From positions 1 through 43,135 of the forward strand of contig NZ_JAMFLG010000038.1 in assembly GCF_023502205.1 (NCBI RefSeq): a stretch of 43,135 nucleotides of DNA, in the 5' to 3' direction. The notes under the pieces were generated by a model. It was not told the origin of the DNA. It worked only from the letters and a program-made list of their open reading frames with translations, and did no database searches. The number at the start of each line of letters is the position of its first letter. The stretch's first letter is position 1. A program made the position numbers and the translations under genes. This stretch comes from Aquiflexum sp. TKW24L. Its GTDB lineage: Bacteria; Bacteroidota; Bacteroidia; Cytophagales; Cyclobacteriaceae. Positions 8,427 to 17,602 of this stretch are shown here, piece by piece.

Positions 8427-10913
8427 ATGAGAAAAATTTACTTTATCTGTTTGCTGGTTTTGATGGCAGGTTCTGCCATTGGACAGGGACTACCTTCAAA
8501 AGGCAATTATGAACTTGCTGCGAGATTTTCTCCTGAAAAGCTCAAGAAAATGATTTTTTCCACAGAAGTGGATGCGCATTGGCTAAAGAAGTCCGATAGG
8601 TTTTGGTACCAATATGAAACCACCTCTGGAAAAAACTGGTACATCGTCAACCCAACCACAAAAAGCAAAACACAGCTATTTGACAAAGACAAGCTGGCGG
8701 CCGAGATATCCAAAATCGTCAGAGACCCTTTTGACGGACAGCATCTGGATATTAGCAACCTGAAGTTTTTGGAAGATGAAAACACCATTCAATTCAAGAT
8801 CAAAAGCACACAGGATGTTCTGAAAAAGGATTGGGAAGAAATCAAAGCCAAAAACAAAAGCGCCAAAGATTCTATAGAAAAGAAAACTTTTGTATTCCGC
8901 TATGACCTTAACTCGCAGCAACTGACAGAAATCAAAGATCCCGAAGAAGAAGCCAAACGATTGGCTTGGGCCAATATCTCTCCGGATTCCTCCAAAATCG
9001 TCTTTATAAAAAATGAAAACCTCTTTTGGATGGACAAAGCAAATTTCAAAAAAGCCATCAAAGATGAAAAGGACAGCACCATTGTCGAAACCCAATTGAC
9101 TACAGATGGTGAAAAAGACTTCGGTTATGGTAGTGGTTTTGGTAGAGGAGATGACAATGTAGAAGAAGAAAAAAAGAAAGATGACAGGAAGCGGGCAAAT
9201 ATTCTTTGGTCTGCAAATTCCACTGAATTTATCCTTACCAAAACAGATCAAAGGAAAGTGAAAGACCTGTGGGTGATTCACAATACCCGCGATCCAAGAC
9301 CGACCTTGGAAACATACAAGTACTCCATGCCGGGAGAAAAAGAACAGCCTGTCTCCTACCTGCTGCACTATTCCTTTGGAAATCAAAAAATGTCAAATCT
9401 GGAAACTGCTACTTTCAAGGACCAAACATTGGGATTATGGTCTGAAAGTATTCCTGCATCAGCAAGAGATGATGAGTTCAAACCAGCCAAATGGCTTGGG
9501 GACGGAAACTTTTTCTATTATTCGATTACCTCAAGAGACTTGAAAAAAGTAGATATCTGCAGGTGGAATATCAAGGAAGGGAAAAAAGAAGTGCTCATCG
9601 AGGAGCGAAGTAATACTTACATCGACATCACAAAACCCGAAATCATTGCCAACGGAAATGAAATCATCCATTGGTCGGAACGTGACGGATGGGGACATTT
9701 CTACCTCTATGATAACAAAGGCAATCTAAAAAGACAGTTGACATCAGGACCATTTCATTCTGAAGGCATTGTAAGAGTGGACGAAAAAAGCAGGTTTTTT
9801 TATTTCACTGCCAATGGAAAAGAAAAAGGGGAAGATCCATATTATGAGCATTTGTATAAGGTCAGTCTAAATGGTGGAGCTATTTCTTTGTTGAATTCCG
9901 GCGATTTCAACCATAGCACTTCGATGAATGACAAGGCTACATTCTTTGTTAACAATTACTCAAGAGTCAATACCACCCCTGCTTCTGGCCTTTATGATGC
10001 TTTGGGAAGGAAAGTAATGGACTTGGAAACTGCTGACCTGAGTTCGCTGTTTGCAGCGGGATATCGATTCCCAGAGCCATTCCAAGTCAAAGCAGATGAC
10101 GGCATCACCGATCTATATGGCGTGATGTATAAGCCATTTGATTTTGACAGTGCAAAGACCTACCCTATCATCGAATATGTGTATCCGGGCCCTCAGACCG
10201 AAGCGGTCAACAAATCATTTGGAAGGGGGCTCGACCGAACAGACCGATTGGCACAGTTTGGATTTGTGGTGGTGACGATTGGGAACAGGGGTGGACATCC
10301 GGGCAGGTCAAAATGGTACCATAACTATGGCTACGGCAACTTAAGAGATTATGGATTGGCTGACAAAAAAGCTACAATCGAGCAGTTAGCGGACAGGTTT
10401 GATTACATCGACAAGTCAAAAGTAGGGATTCATGGACATTCCGGAGGCGGTTTTATGTCTACCGCAGCGATGTTGGTTTATCCTGATTTCTTCAAAGTAG
10501 CAGTTTCAAGTGCAGGAAATCACGAAAACAATATCTACAACCGTTGGTGGTCCGAAAAGCACCATGGTGTAAAAGAACAGATTTCGCCAAAAGGGGATAC
10601 GACATTCGTCTATCAAATCGAAAAAAATCCAGATCTAGCCAAAAACCTAAAAGGAAAATTGCTGTTAGTCACAGGTGATGTGGACAACAACGTTCATCCT
10701 GCCAATACCATCCGGATGGCAAATGCGCTGATCAAAGCTAACAAGAGGTTTGACTTCATCATCCTTCCCGGTCAACGGCATGGGTTTGGCGATATGACTG
10801 AATACTTCTTCTGGAGAATGGGAGATTATTTTGTCCAGCATCTCTTGGGTGACAACACGCCTCCACCGGTAGATATGATGGAGGTTCAAAGAGAAAAAGC
10901 CCTTACCAAATAG
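8427..10913 (+). CDS. S9 family (DPP IV-like) secreted peptidase
   Basis: 828 residues from the ATG at 8427; the TTG just before it is in frame but not needed. A signal peptide (MRKIYFICLLVLMAGSAIGQ) directs it to the periplasm. Residues ~30-540 form the DPP4 N-terminal beta-propeller and ~560-820 the alpha/beta-hydrolase catalytic domain. The triad can be read as Ser672 in GHSGGG, Asp753 in VDNNVHPAN and His785 in GQRHGF. The nucleophile motif GHSGGG departs from the usual GWSYGG of DPP IV. A charged Lys/Glu-rich loop (EEEKKKDDRK) interrupts the propeller. It likely trims dipeptides from imported or surface peptides. It is monocistronic with its own terminator. Confidence 0.93.
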   Translation: MRKIYFICLLVLMAGSAIGQGLPSKGNYELAARFSPEKLKKMIFSTEVDAHWLKKSDRFWYQYETTSGKNWYIVNPTTKSKTQLFDKDKLAAEISKIVRDPFDGQHLDISNLKFLEDENTIQFKIKSTQDVLKKDWEEIKAKNKSAKDSIEKKTFVFRYDLNSQQLTEIKDPEEEAKRLAWANISPDSSKIVFIKNENLFWMDKANFKKAIKDEKDSTIVETQLTTDGEKDFGYGSGFGRGDDNVEEEKKKDDRKRANILWSANSTEFILTKTDQRKVKDLWVIHNTRDPRPTLETYKYSMPGEKEQPVSYLLHYSFGNQKMSNLETATFKDQTLGLWSESIPASARDDEFKPAKWLGDGNFFYYSITSRDLKKVDICRWNIKEGKKEVLIEERSNTYIDITKPEIIANGNEIIHWSERDGWGHFYLYDNKGNLKRQLTSGPFHSEGIVRVDEKSRFFYFTANGKEKGEDPYYEHLYKVSLNGGAISLLNSGDFNHSTSMNDKATFFVNNYSRVNTTPASGLYDALGRKVMDLETADLSSLFAAGYRFPEPFQVKADDGITDLYGVMYKPFDFDSAKTYPIIEYVYPGPQTEAVNKSFGRGLDRTDRLAQFGFVVVTIGNRGGHPGRSKWYHNYGYGNLRDYGLADKKATIEQLADRFDYIDKSKVGIHGHSGGGFMSTAAMLVYPDFFKVAVSSAGNHENNIYNRWWSEKHHGVKEQISPKGDTTFVYQIEKNPDLAKNLKGKLLLVTGDVDNNVHPANTIRMANALIKANKRFDFIILPGQRHGFGDMTEYFFWRMGDYFVQHLLGDNTPPPVDMMEVQREKALTK

Positions 10914-10950
10914 AAAAAGTAAGGTCTTCATATACCATAAAATCAAAACC

Positions 10951-10988
10951 AAGGAACTCATTGTTAAACCTGAGTTCCTTGTTTTTTT
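10951..10988 (+). terminator. Terminator of the S9 peptidase gene
   Basis: Perfect 10-bp stem AAGGAACTCA / TGAGTTCCTT with a 10-nt loop, then G and seven T residues. It lies 37 nt after the stop at 10913. Confidence 0.92.
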
Positions 10989-11027
10989 ATGTATTTCTCC
11001 AAAAAGATAAACCAAAAGTGAGGTTTC

Positions 11028-11060
11028 TTGTGTTAGAACTTAAAACATTTTCTACTTTTA
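11028..11060 (+). promoter_or_regulatory. Candidate Bacteroidota-type promoter of osmC
   Basis: TTG (11028-11030), 22-nt spacer, TACTTTTA (11053-11060), one mismatch from the TAnnTTTG -7 box. It is 30 nt upstream of the osmC ATG. The match is partial. Confidence 0.35.
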
Positions 11061-11089
11061 AAATTTAAATTACTTTAAACCGAACTAAC

Positions 11090-11500
11090 ATGAAAAGAAA
11101 ATCAACAGCCGTATGGCAAGGAACAGGCAAAGAAGGAAAAGGTCACCTTACCTCCCAATCAGGTGTTTTGGACAAAACCCAATATTCATTTTCTTCCAGA
11201 TTTGAAGAGGGTATCGGAACTAATCCAGAGGAATTGGTTGCCGCTGCACACGCAGGATGTTTTGCCATGAAATTGAGTTTTAACCTTACGGGAGCCGAAT
11301 TTCCACCACAAGAACTCCACGTCGACGGTGTTATTACCTTAGAAGATGGTGCCATCAAGCAGTCAAAATTGATCCTGAAAGCTAAGGTCGAAGGAATCTC
11401 AGAAGAAAAATTTGCAGAGCTTGTCAAAGACGCTGAGAAAAATTGTCCGATCTCCAAATTATTGAACACAGAAATTGTTGTTGAATATACCTTGAATTAA
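11090..11500 (+). CDS. osmC: OsmC family peroxiredoxin
   Basis: 136 residues, the usual length for OsmC. OsmC reduces organic hydroperoxides using a pair of cysteines; here Cys57 lies in AAAHAGCFAMKLS and Cys119 in EKNCPISKLL, both in canonical context. The N-terminal strand pair (STAVWQGTGKEGKGHL) and EELVAAAHAGCF signature separate it from Ohr. Cytoplasmic. It stands alone, with a partial promoter upstream and a long hairpin shared with the convergent ion-channel gene downstream. It adds to the concentration of oxidative-stress genes in this part of the window. Confidence 0.95.
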   Translation: MKRKSTAVWQGTGKEGKGHLTSQSGVLDKTQYSFSSRFEEGIGTNPEELVAAAHAGCFAMKLSFNLTGAEFPPQELHVDGVITLEDGAIKQSKLILKAKVEGISEEKFAELVKDAEKNCPISKLLNTEIVVEYTLN

Positions 11501-11518
11501 TCCAGGGAATAATCCTTT

Positions 11519-11583
11519 CAAATCCCGCATGCTTTTCATTTTTAGGAATTTTCCAGAAAAAATGAATTATGCGGGATTTTTAA
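11519..11583. terminator. Long bidirectional hairpin between osmC and the channel gene
   Basis: Outer arms AAATCCCGCAT (from 11520) and ATGCGGGATTT (from 11569) pair; inside, TTCATTTTT and AAAAATGAA pair again around an AT-rich loop. T-runs follow on the plus strand and the minus-strand stop lies within the right arm. It probably terminates both convergent genes. Confidence 0.7.
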
Positions 11584-12260
11584 TTTCTTACTCTTGTCGG
11601 AGCGGTGGATACCAACTTAGCAATGACCACCGCAGGATACAAAATTCCAAAAGCCGATAAAAAAACAGATAACATCTTTGTAGATATATTGCCAGGGAGG
11701 ATATCCCCAAAGCCTACCGTCGTCACGCTGACCAAGCTGAAATATATATAATTACCAAAATCATGGTCATTACCTACAAAAATTATATCTCCCAAAACAG
11801 CATTTTCACTTGACAAATTTATCAGCTCAAAGCCAAAAGAACCCATTAGGGCCACAAGCAGATAAATATTAATGGCACCGATGACCCTATACCGGTTGAC
11901 CTCATTGTCACGGAACAATAGTCTGAAATTGATAACAGTAAAGACCATCAGATTAAGCAGGATGACTACTCTTTCTTCAAAATAAAATTCATAAGGAATA
12001 TCACTGAATCTTATTATTCGAAGGACAACATGGATGACAACCAAGGTGGCGGCAATGATAAAATACACCCTTTCCCTTGCCGAAATCATCCCAATGATAA
12101 ATAGCATGATAAACATGACGTTCAGAAAATTGGTAGAATCCTCCTGCTTTTCAATCAAGACGGGTAAAAAAAAGACCGTAAACAAAAGCATCACAAGCAA
12201 GGTGATAAAGGAAGCATCTGACTTCCAATATTTTTTGGATTTACTAATGAAATTATTCAT
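11580..12260 (-). CDS. Potassium channel family protein (pore-loop ion channel)
   Basis: 226 residues with about six hydrophobic segments (roughly 18-36, 47-60, 65-82, 97-115, 126-146 and 193-218). The pore loop between the last two has the K+ selectivity filter TTVGFGD (residues 180-186), with F in place of the more common Y. There is no voltage-sensor arginine ladder and no RCK domain after the last helix, so it resembles simple Ion_trans_2-type channels. It is transcribed divergently from the K+/H+ antiporter gene, 138 nt apart, suggesting a joint role in potassium balance (inference). Confidence 0.88.
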   Translation of the reverse strand: MNNFISKSKKYWKSDASFITLLVMLLFTVFFLPVLIEKQEDSTNFLNVMFIMLFIIGMISARERVYFIIAATLVVIHVVLRIIRFSDIPYEFYFEERVVILLNLMVFTVINFRLLFRDNEVNRYRVIGAINIYLLVALMGSFGFELINLSSENAVLGDIIFVGNDHDFGNYIYFSLVSVTTVGFGDILPGNISTKMLSVFLSAFGILYPAVVIAKLVSTAPTRVRN

Positions 12261-12398
12261 TGCTGCTATTAAAGGAAAGGCATCAACACCTATTTATTAT
12301 TTCTAAAAAAAGAAAAAGATAATAATTGAATAGCTCGATTCAGGAAATTTAAATATTATTTTTGGAAAAAGGAGTCAGGACAAGCTGATTAAAAATAA

Positions 12399-13901
12399 AT
12401 GAATCTCACCACAGAAAATATTGTATTGATTGGGAGTATTCTACTTTTATTAAGTATACTCGCCGGTAAGACCTCATATAGATTTGGAGTACCAACTTTA
12501 ATCCTCTTCCTTCTTGTGGGAATGTTGGCAGGGTCAGAAGGAATAGGCCAAATTGCTTTTGACAATCCCGGTACGGCCCAATTTATTGGGATTATTTCTC
12601 TTAATTTCATATTGTTTTCAGGGGGTTTGGACACAAACTGGGCATCTATAAAGCCTGTTCTGGGTCAAGGCATAAGTCTTTCGACTGTTGGTGTCCTTCT
12701 AACTGCTCTATTGCTCGGAGCGTTTGTTTGGTTCCTTACAGATTTTACGATTTTCGAATCCTTGCTATTGGGTTCAATTGTTTCTTCAACAGATGCCGCT
12801 GCTGTTTTTTCTATCCTTAGGTCTAAAAGCTTAGCACTTAAAAGCAAACTGAGACCAACTTTGGAGCTTGAAAGCGGAAGTAACGACCCAATGGCATATG
12901 TATTGACTTTGACTTTTTTGGGAATGGTGCTCAATCCCAGCATGTCAGGTTACAGCTTAGTAATAATGTTTTTTCAACAGATGATTTTGGGTTTCCTACT
13001 TGGGATGGGATTTGGTTGGCTTAGTAAGATTCTGATTAATCAAATAAATTTAGGATTCGAAGGATTATATCCGGTTTTGGTTATTTCCCTCATGTTTATA
13101 ACTTTCTCCTTTACCGACTTATTGGGAGGAAATGGCTTCTTGGCAGTATATTTATGCGCCGTCTACCTTGGAAACCAAGAATTAATTCACAAAAAAACAA
13201 TTCTCAAAATGTTTGATGGGTTAGCTTGGTTGATGCAAATAGTGCTATTCCTTACTTTGGGACTCTTAGTCAATCCTTCAGAAATCATACCCTTCCTTGG
13301 AGTTGGAATACTCATTTCCTTATTTCTAATAATAGTCGCCAGGCCGGTCAGCGTTTTTATTTCCTTGTTACCATTTAAAATGAATCCAAGAAGAAGATGG
13401 TATATCAGTTGGGTCGGATTAAGAGGTGCTGTCCCGATTGTATTTGCAACTTATCCTTTGATTGCCGGAATCGACAAAGCACACATCATATTCAATATTG
13501 TTTTTTTCATTTCATTGACTTCTGTAATCATTCAAGGGACCACCCTTACACTTTTTGCCAAATGGCTTCATGTATTGCTTCCTGAAAAAGTCAAACAAAA
13601 AACTGCGTTGGACTTAATCAGTTCTGATTCTCCCAAAAACAAACTTGTAGAGATGGAACTGGACTTGGAAAGCACTGCTATAGGAAAAAAAATAGTGGAA
13701 CTTGGTTTTCCCAAAACAGCCATCATAGCAACTATAAAAAGAAACGGTGCCTACATCACCCCGACAGGAAACACCGAGCTTCAATTAGGAGATTTACTAA
13801 TGGTACTGGTAGAAGGTGAAAGTTCACTCAATGATGTATTTCAATCATTAGGTATCTCAAAAAAGATAACCGATGAACATCAGGAAGATACTGAAAATTA
13901 A
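12399..13901 (+). CDS. CPA1-type potassium/proton antiporter with C-terminal RCK_C (TrkA-C) domain
   Basis: 500 residues. About 12 transmembrane helices fill residues 5-395, with the transporter signature ELESGSNDPMAY and SSTDAAAVFSIL that mark the ion-binding core of NhaP2/CvrA-type exchangers. Residues ~410-490 (ELDLESTAIGKKIVELGFPKT to GDLLMVLVEGE) form a TrkA-C/RCK_C domain, which regulates such antiporters by binding small ligands. The reaction is export of K+ (possibly Na+) against H+ at the inner membrane. The gene overlaps the convergent universal-stress-protein gene by 4 nt (TTAA shared by both stops) and is divergent from the K+ channel. Confidence 0.92.
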   Translation: MNLTTENIVLIGSILLLLSILAGKTSYRFGVPTLILFLLVGMLAGSEGIGQIAFDNPGTAQFIGIISLNFILFSGGLDTNWASIKPVLGQGISLSTVGVLLTALLLGAFVWFLTDFTIFESLLLGSIVSSTDAAAVFSILRSKSLALKSKLRPTLELESGSNDPMAYVLTLTFLGMVLNPSMSGYSLVIMFFQQMILGFLLGMGFGWLSKILINQINLGFEGLYPVLVISLMFITFSFTDLLGGNGFLAVYLCAVYLGNQELIHKKTILKMFDGLAWLMQIVLFLTLGLLVNPSEIIPFLGVGILISLFLIIVARPVSVFISLLPFKMNPRRRWYISWVGLRGAVPIVFATYPLIAGIDKAHIIFNIVFFISLTSVIIQGTTLTLFAKWLHVLLPEKVKQKTALDLISSDSPKNKLVEMELDLESTAIGKKIVELGFPKTAIIATIKRNGAYITPTGNTELQLGDLLMVLVEGESSLNDVFQSLGISKKITDEHQEDTEN

Positions 13902-14725
13902 ACTTTGTTCTCGGGGAGAACCACCATTGGGATTGATCCATCGAATACAAGCTCATTGACCATAAACTTTCTAAAAATTTTGTCAGAAAATGTTCTTCCA
14001 CCCTTTTGAACCACCAGAAAATATTCTTTCTTATCGGCAATAAAAGTTTTGATCTGTGTGAAAACATCCACTCCTTTAAAAATGATATAGCGGCTAGTCA
14101 AATTCCCATATTCCTTATTACTTAATTTTTTGAGGAAATTTTCAATTTCTTCAATAGAATCATCCTCGCGCGCTACAGTCATAAATTCGATTGTATGAAT
14201 GGATTTGGGGATATATTTCAAAAAAATCTCAAAGCCACCGGAGTTAAACTCAAACTTGGGGTGGACACTGACCAACAATTTTTTGGGCTCAAAATTTTCT
14301 AGAGACTTTGGGACAGCGATGACAATTCTATTCAGATATTCAATGATTTTATTGATCGTACTGCCTATGAAAATCTGTTTCAATTTACCGGAACCTTTCA
14401 AACCCATCATTATAATATCTAAGCCATCAGCATCCAGATTATTCTCCAGGTATTCGAGCAAGGGATTTTCGATAATTTCAAATTTGATCATGCAGAACTT
14501 ATCAAATATGGAATCTCTCAATGTAAACCATTCTCTTGAAATTTCTCTTTGATGGTCATATACAATCTTTAATCTCAAATCATGGTTGGCCAGAGAAGGA
14601 ACAGGTAAATCCATTTGGTGGACCACAACAATTTCATGTCCGTACCACTCATTCATTTTCTTGGCCATTAACAATTCAACCCTCGAATAGGCAGAAAAAT
14701 CCAGAAGTACATATAATCTAGGCAT
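13898..14725 (-). CDS. Tandem universal stress protein (UspA-like)
   Basis: 275 residues, about twice a single Usp domain. The first domain (1-145) has the nucleotide-binding signature G-2x-G-9x-G-S/T: G108, G111, G121-S-T in GLKGSGKLKQIFIGST. The second domain (147-275) keeps the fold pattern (KKLLVSVHPKFEF, MVVLPENKV) but the glycine signature is degraded (VVQKGGRTFSDKIF). ATP binding by the first half is therefore plausible and by the second unlikely. Cytoplasmic. Tail-to-tail overlap with the antiporter and the nearby channel suggest a link to ion stress, by analogy with Usp domains that regulate transporters (inference). Confidence 0.82.
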   Translation of the reverse strand: MPRLYVLLDFSAYSRVELLMAKKMNEWYGHEIVVVHQMDLPVPSLANHDLRLKIVYDHQREISREWFTLRDSIFDKFCMIKFEIIENPLLEYLENNLDADGLDIIMMGLKGSGKLKQIFIGSTINKIIEYLNRIVIAVPKSLENFEPKKLLVSVHPKFEFNSGGFEIFLKYIPKSIHTIEFMTVAREDDSIEEIENFLKKLSNKEYGNLTSRYIIFKGVDVFTQIKTFIADKKEYFLVVQKGGRTFSDKIFRKFMVNELVFDGSIPMVVLPENKV

Positions 14726-14757
14726 GATGTCGGTCTTTGATTACTGAATTAAATTAG

Positions 14758-14804
14758 CTATAAAAATCAAGAATCCCGGACTTTCGGCCGGGATTCTTGA
14801 TTTA
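14758..14804 (-). terminator. Terminator of ppc
   Basis: A perfect 16-bp stem (14764-14779 with 14788-14803, core AAGAATCCCGG / CCGGGATTCTT) and 8-nt loop, followed on the minus strand by TTTTTA. The right arm overlaps the ppc stop codon, so termination occurs immediately after translation ends. Confidence 0.92.
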
Positions 14805-17357
14805 AGCTGCGTTTCTTGCCGCGTTGATGATGCCAAACATCGTCCTCAAAATCAGTTTTTGTAAGACCGGATCGTCCTCGCCATTTTCGAGCATTGTCTG
14901 GATCGCATACTGCTGAATGGTGATGACAGGAAGCACAATTTTCTCGCGGATTGCAATTGATTCCTTCGAAGTCGGATTATCCTGAAGCAAGGTATCCATT
15001 CCGGACACTTCCAGGAGCATCTTGATGGACCGCTGGTATTCCTCAAACATCAGTTTCCAAAGGTCGCTGTATTTTGGATTATCATTTAGATAGGCAGTTG
15101 ATTTGTAAAATGACTTGGCCAAAGACTGCATCGAATTGCCTAATAGGGACCTGAAAAATAACGAGTCATTATATAGTTGTCGGGCTTCGGGGAATTTACC
15201 TGCTTTCTTTAATGCTTCGAGGGACGCACCAACACCGAAAAATCCTGGGATATTCTGTTTCATTTGTGCCCATGAACCTACGAATGGAATGGCACGCAAA
15301 TCCTCAAATCTAAGACCGGTATCTTTTCCTCTTTTCAGGGGGCGTGAACCAATATTGACCTGACCAAAATATTTCAGAGGTGTGACATGCTCCAAATAAG
15401 GCAAGAACTGTGGGTGATTTTTGAAGTCTCGGTAAAACTGGTAAGAGAAATCTGCCATCTCATCAATCAAAGCCCGTTGTTTGACATTCAATGTTTTTTC
15501 AGAGGATGGATACAATTCATTTTCAATCCCTGCACACAGCAATTGCTCTAAGTTGTAGGTACAGGAAACAGGCTTGCCATAATTAGCCGATATGGTTTGA
15601 CCTTGGATAGTCACTTGGATCTCCTCGTTCTCTACCTGTTGACCTAGAGACGCATAGAAATTATGCATATTTCCTCCTCCTCTTGCCGGAGGGCCTCCCC
15701 TCCCATCAAAGAACACCACACTGATATCATTCAATCTAGAAACTTTGGTCAGTTCTTCCTTGGCAAGTAAGATTGACCAATTGGCGCGGATATAGCCGCC
15801 GTCTTTGGTTCCATCCGAAAATCCCAACATGATCGTCTGCTTAGATTTTCTGCTTTCCAAATGCTTGCGGTAAGCTTCATTTTGGTAGAGTTGCTCCATG
15901 ATTATAGGAGCTTTTGCAAGGTCATCGATGGTTTCAAAAAGCGGTACGATATCCAAAAGAAGCGTTTCGGAATCTTTTCCAAGCGTCAATTGTGCCAGTC
16001 TGAACACTTCCAAAACATGTAATGCAGATTGACAATTCGAAATAATGTAGCGGTGGAGTCCGTCTTCCCCATTGTTTTTCTGAACAATTTGGATCGCATC
16101 AAAACTCCTCAACATGTCTTGGTGAAACTCATCTTTGAGTGAAGTAGTCTCAGGAAGGCTTTCCACATCTTGAATAAAGGTGATTTTTTCCCCTTCGCTC
16201 AACTTCTGAAATGCATGAAGGGCTTCTTTTCCGATTTGGTTCTCAATAATTTCATCCCAAAGGCCATCATGCTTACGGCTGTCCTGACGCACATCCATAT
16301 TGGCAAAATGAAAGCCGAATATTTTTACCTTCAATATAAACTCGTCCAACTGCTCCAAAAACAAACCGTCATGGAATTCAGTCAATGCCTTCCTAGCTTC
16401 CATCAGGTCGGCAATCAATTCCTCTTTGGAATTATAAAAGTTTTGGTTGTCGAAAAGGGAGTCAAAAAGTCCATTTTCAATTTTCAGCATGATGGGCTCG
16501 ACATGCTTGAATGTCAACCTCCTTTTGAGTTTTCTGACATCTCGGTAATAACACCTCACAATCCATTTTTGAAGCTTTTCAGCCACTTTAACAGTCGTGT
16601 CATGGGTGACAAATGGATTTCCATCACGGTCCCCACCCGGCCAAAAACCTACTTTCAACAATCCCGGATTGTCCCATTCATCTATTGGAATATCTAGGCT
16701 ATTCAATAACCTAGTCAAAATATCAGGCATGCTGTGGTAAAAAACATTCACAAGGAACCATACCAAACTGACTGCCTCATCAAGCGGCGTGGGTTTCTCT
16801 TTGTTGATAAACCCTGTTTTGCCTAATTGCTGGAGAAGCAGGTTGATATTGCCAAGGTTATTGTCTCTGATTGCAGTCTCGAGGTCAGTAATGATACCCA
16901 AAACATTACCCGGATAAAACTGGGTAGGGTGAGCAGTCAAGGTCAACCTGACAGAAAAGTTTTTTAGTTTTTCGATCAATGCTTCCCTCTTTCTGTCATT
17001 GTCGACTCGGGTGATCAAAGCTTTAACACTTCCCTTGCCTTTGATATCGTGGATTTTTTCAAAGGCAGCATCCTCAATAGAATCAAATAATACGACTTGT
17101 CTTTCTACATACTGGACCATTTTAAAAAGCAAATCATGGCGCTCCTCTTCAGAATTTTTTGCCATCATTTCATTAAAAAATCCCCTGATAATTTCTTTTG
17201 GGGTTTTGTCTTGCTCGAATCCTTCCTGACATTTACTGGATAAAATCGGCAGCAAAGTCCCGGTTCGATAGATATCACTGAAGGGCAAATCCAAAAAAAG
17301 ACTGTTGTAAATGGTAAATCTTTTGGATACTTCGGTTTGATAATTGTTTTTGGACAT
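14802..17357 (-). CDS. ppc: Phosphoenolpyruvate carboxylase
   Basis: 851 residues, slightly shorter than the E. coli enzyme. It carboxylates PEP to oxaloacetate to refill the TCA cycle. Catalytic landmarks are LTAHPTQ (His143), WPGGDRDGNPFV (from ~239), GFSDGTKDGG (~510-520) and GRGGPPARGGG (~549-560). These differ in detail from the proteobacterial forms (YSDSAKDAG, GRGGSIGRGG), and the C-terminus ends RNAA where most PEPCs end RNTG. It therefore belongs to a divergent branch, but all active-site blocks are present. It is monocistronic with a very strong terminator. Cytoplasmic. Confidence 0.95.
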   Translation of the reverse strand: MSKNNYQTEVSKRFTIYNSLFLDLPFSDIYRTGTLLPILSSKCQEGFEQDKTPKEIIRGFFNEMMAKNSEEERHDLLFKMVQYVERQVVLFDSIEDAAFEKIHDIKGKGSVKALITRVDNDRKREALIEKLKNFSVRLTLTAHPTQFYPGNVLGIITDLETAIRDNNLGNINLLLQQLGKTGFINKEKPTPLDEAVSLVWFLVNVFYHSMPDILTRLLNSLDIPIDEWDNPGLLKVGFWPGGDRDGNPFVTHDTTVKVAEKLQKWIVRCYYRDVRKLKRRLTFKHVEPIMLKIENGLFDSLFDNQNFYNSKEELIADLMEARKALTEFHDGLFLEQLDEFILKVKIFGFHFANMDVRQDSRKHDGLWDEIIENQIGKEALHAFQKLSEGEKITFIQDVESLPETTSLKDEFHQDMLRSFDAIQIVQKNNGEDGLHRYIISNCQSALHVLEVFRLAQLTLGKDSETLLLDIVPLFETIDDLAKAPIIMEQLYQNEAYRKHLESRKSKQTIMLGFSDGTKDGGYIRANWSILLAKEELTKVSRLNDISVVFFDGRGGPPARGGGNMHNFYASLGQQVENEEIQVTIQGQTISANYGKPVSCTYNLEQLLCAGIENELYPSSEKTLNVKQRALIDEMADFSYQFYRDFKNHPQFLPYLEHVTPLKYFGQVNIGSRPLKRGKDTGLRFEDLRAIPFVGSWAQMKQNIPGFFGVGASLEALKKAGKFPEARQLYNDSLFFRSLLGNSMQSLAKSFYKSTAYLNDNPKYSDLWKLMFEEYQRSIKMLLEVSGMDTLLQDNPTSKESIAIREKIVLPVITIQQYAIQTMLENGEDDPVLQKLILRTMFGIINAARNAA

Positions 17358-17602
17358 GATTAGATCAATAGGTTTATTAGGCGTGAATTTAACAAAAAAT
17401 AATAATTAAGGATATATTTTCGATTAATCGTCAATAAAATCCTACTTTTATTGACTAATTTTCAAAAATAAGGATGTTTATTTCCACAAATACTAAGAAA
17501 TAGACTAATTGGATTTAATGGTAATCAAAAGACGAAAGTTCTATCCAAGAATTATTTCGTACTTTCGAAGTCAAAAATTTTATAATTGATAATCCGGCGT
17601 TT

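Noticed and set aside
8676-9386. 236-aa minus-strand ORF
   Set aside because: It is antisense to the S9 peptidase gene; Phe/Ile-rich composition mirrors the AAA/GAA-rich coding strand.
16170-16697. 175-aa plus-strand ORF
   Set aside because: It lies opposite ppc, whose catalytic motifs establish the real coding strand.
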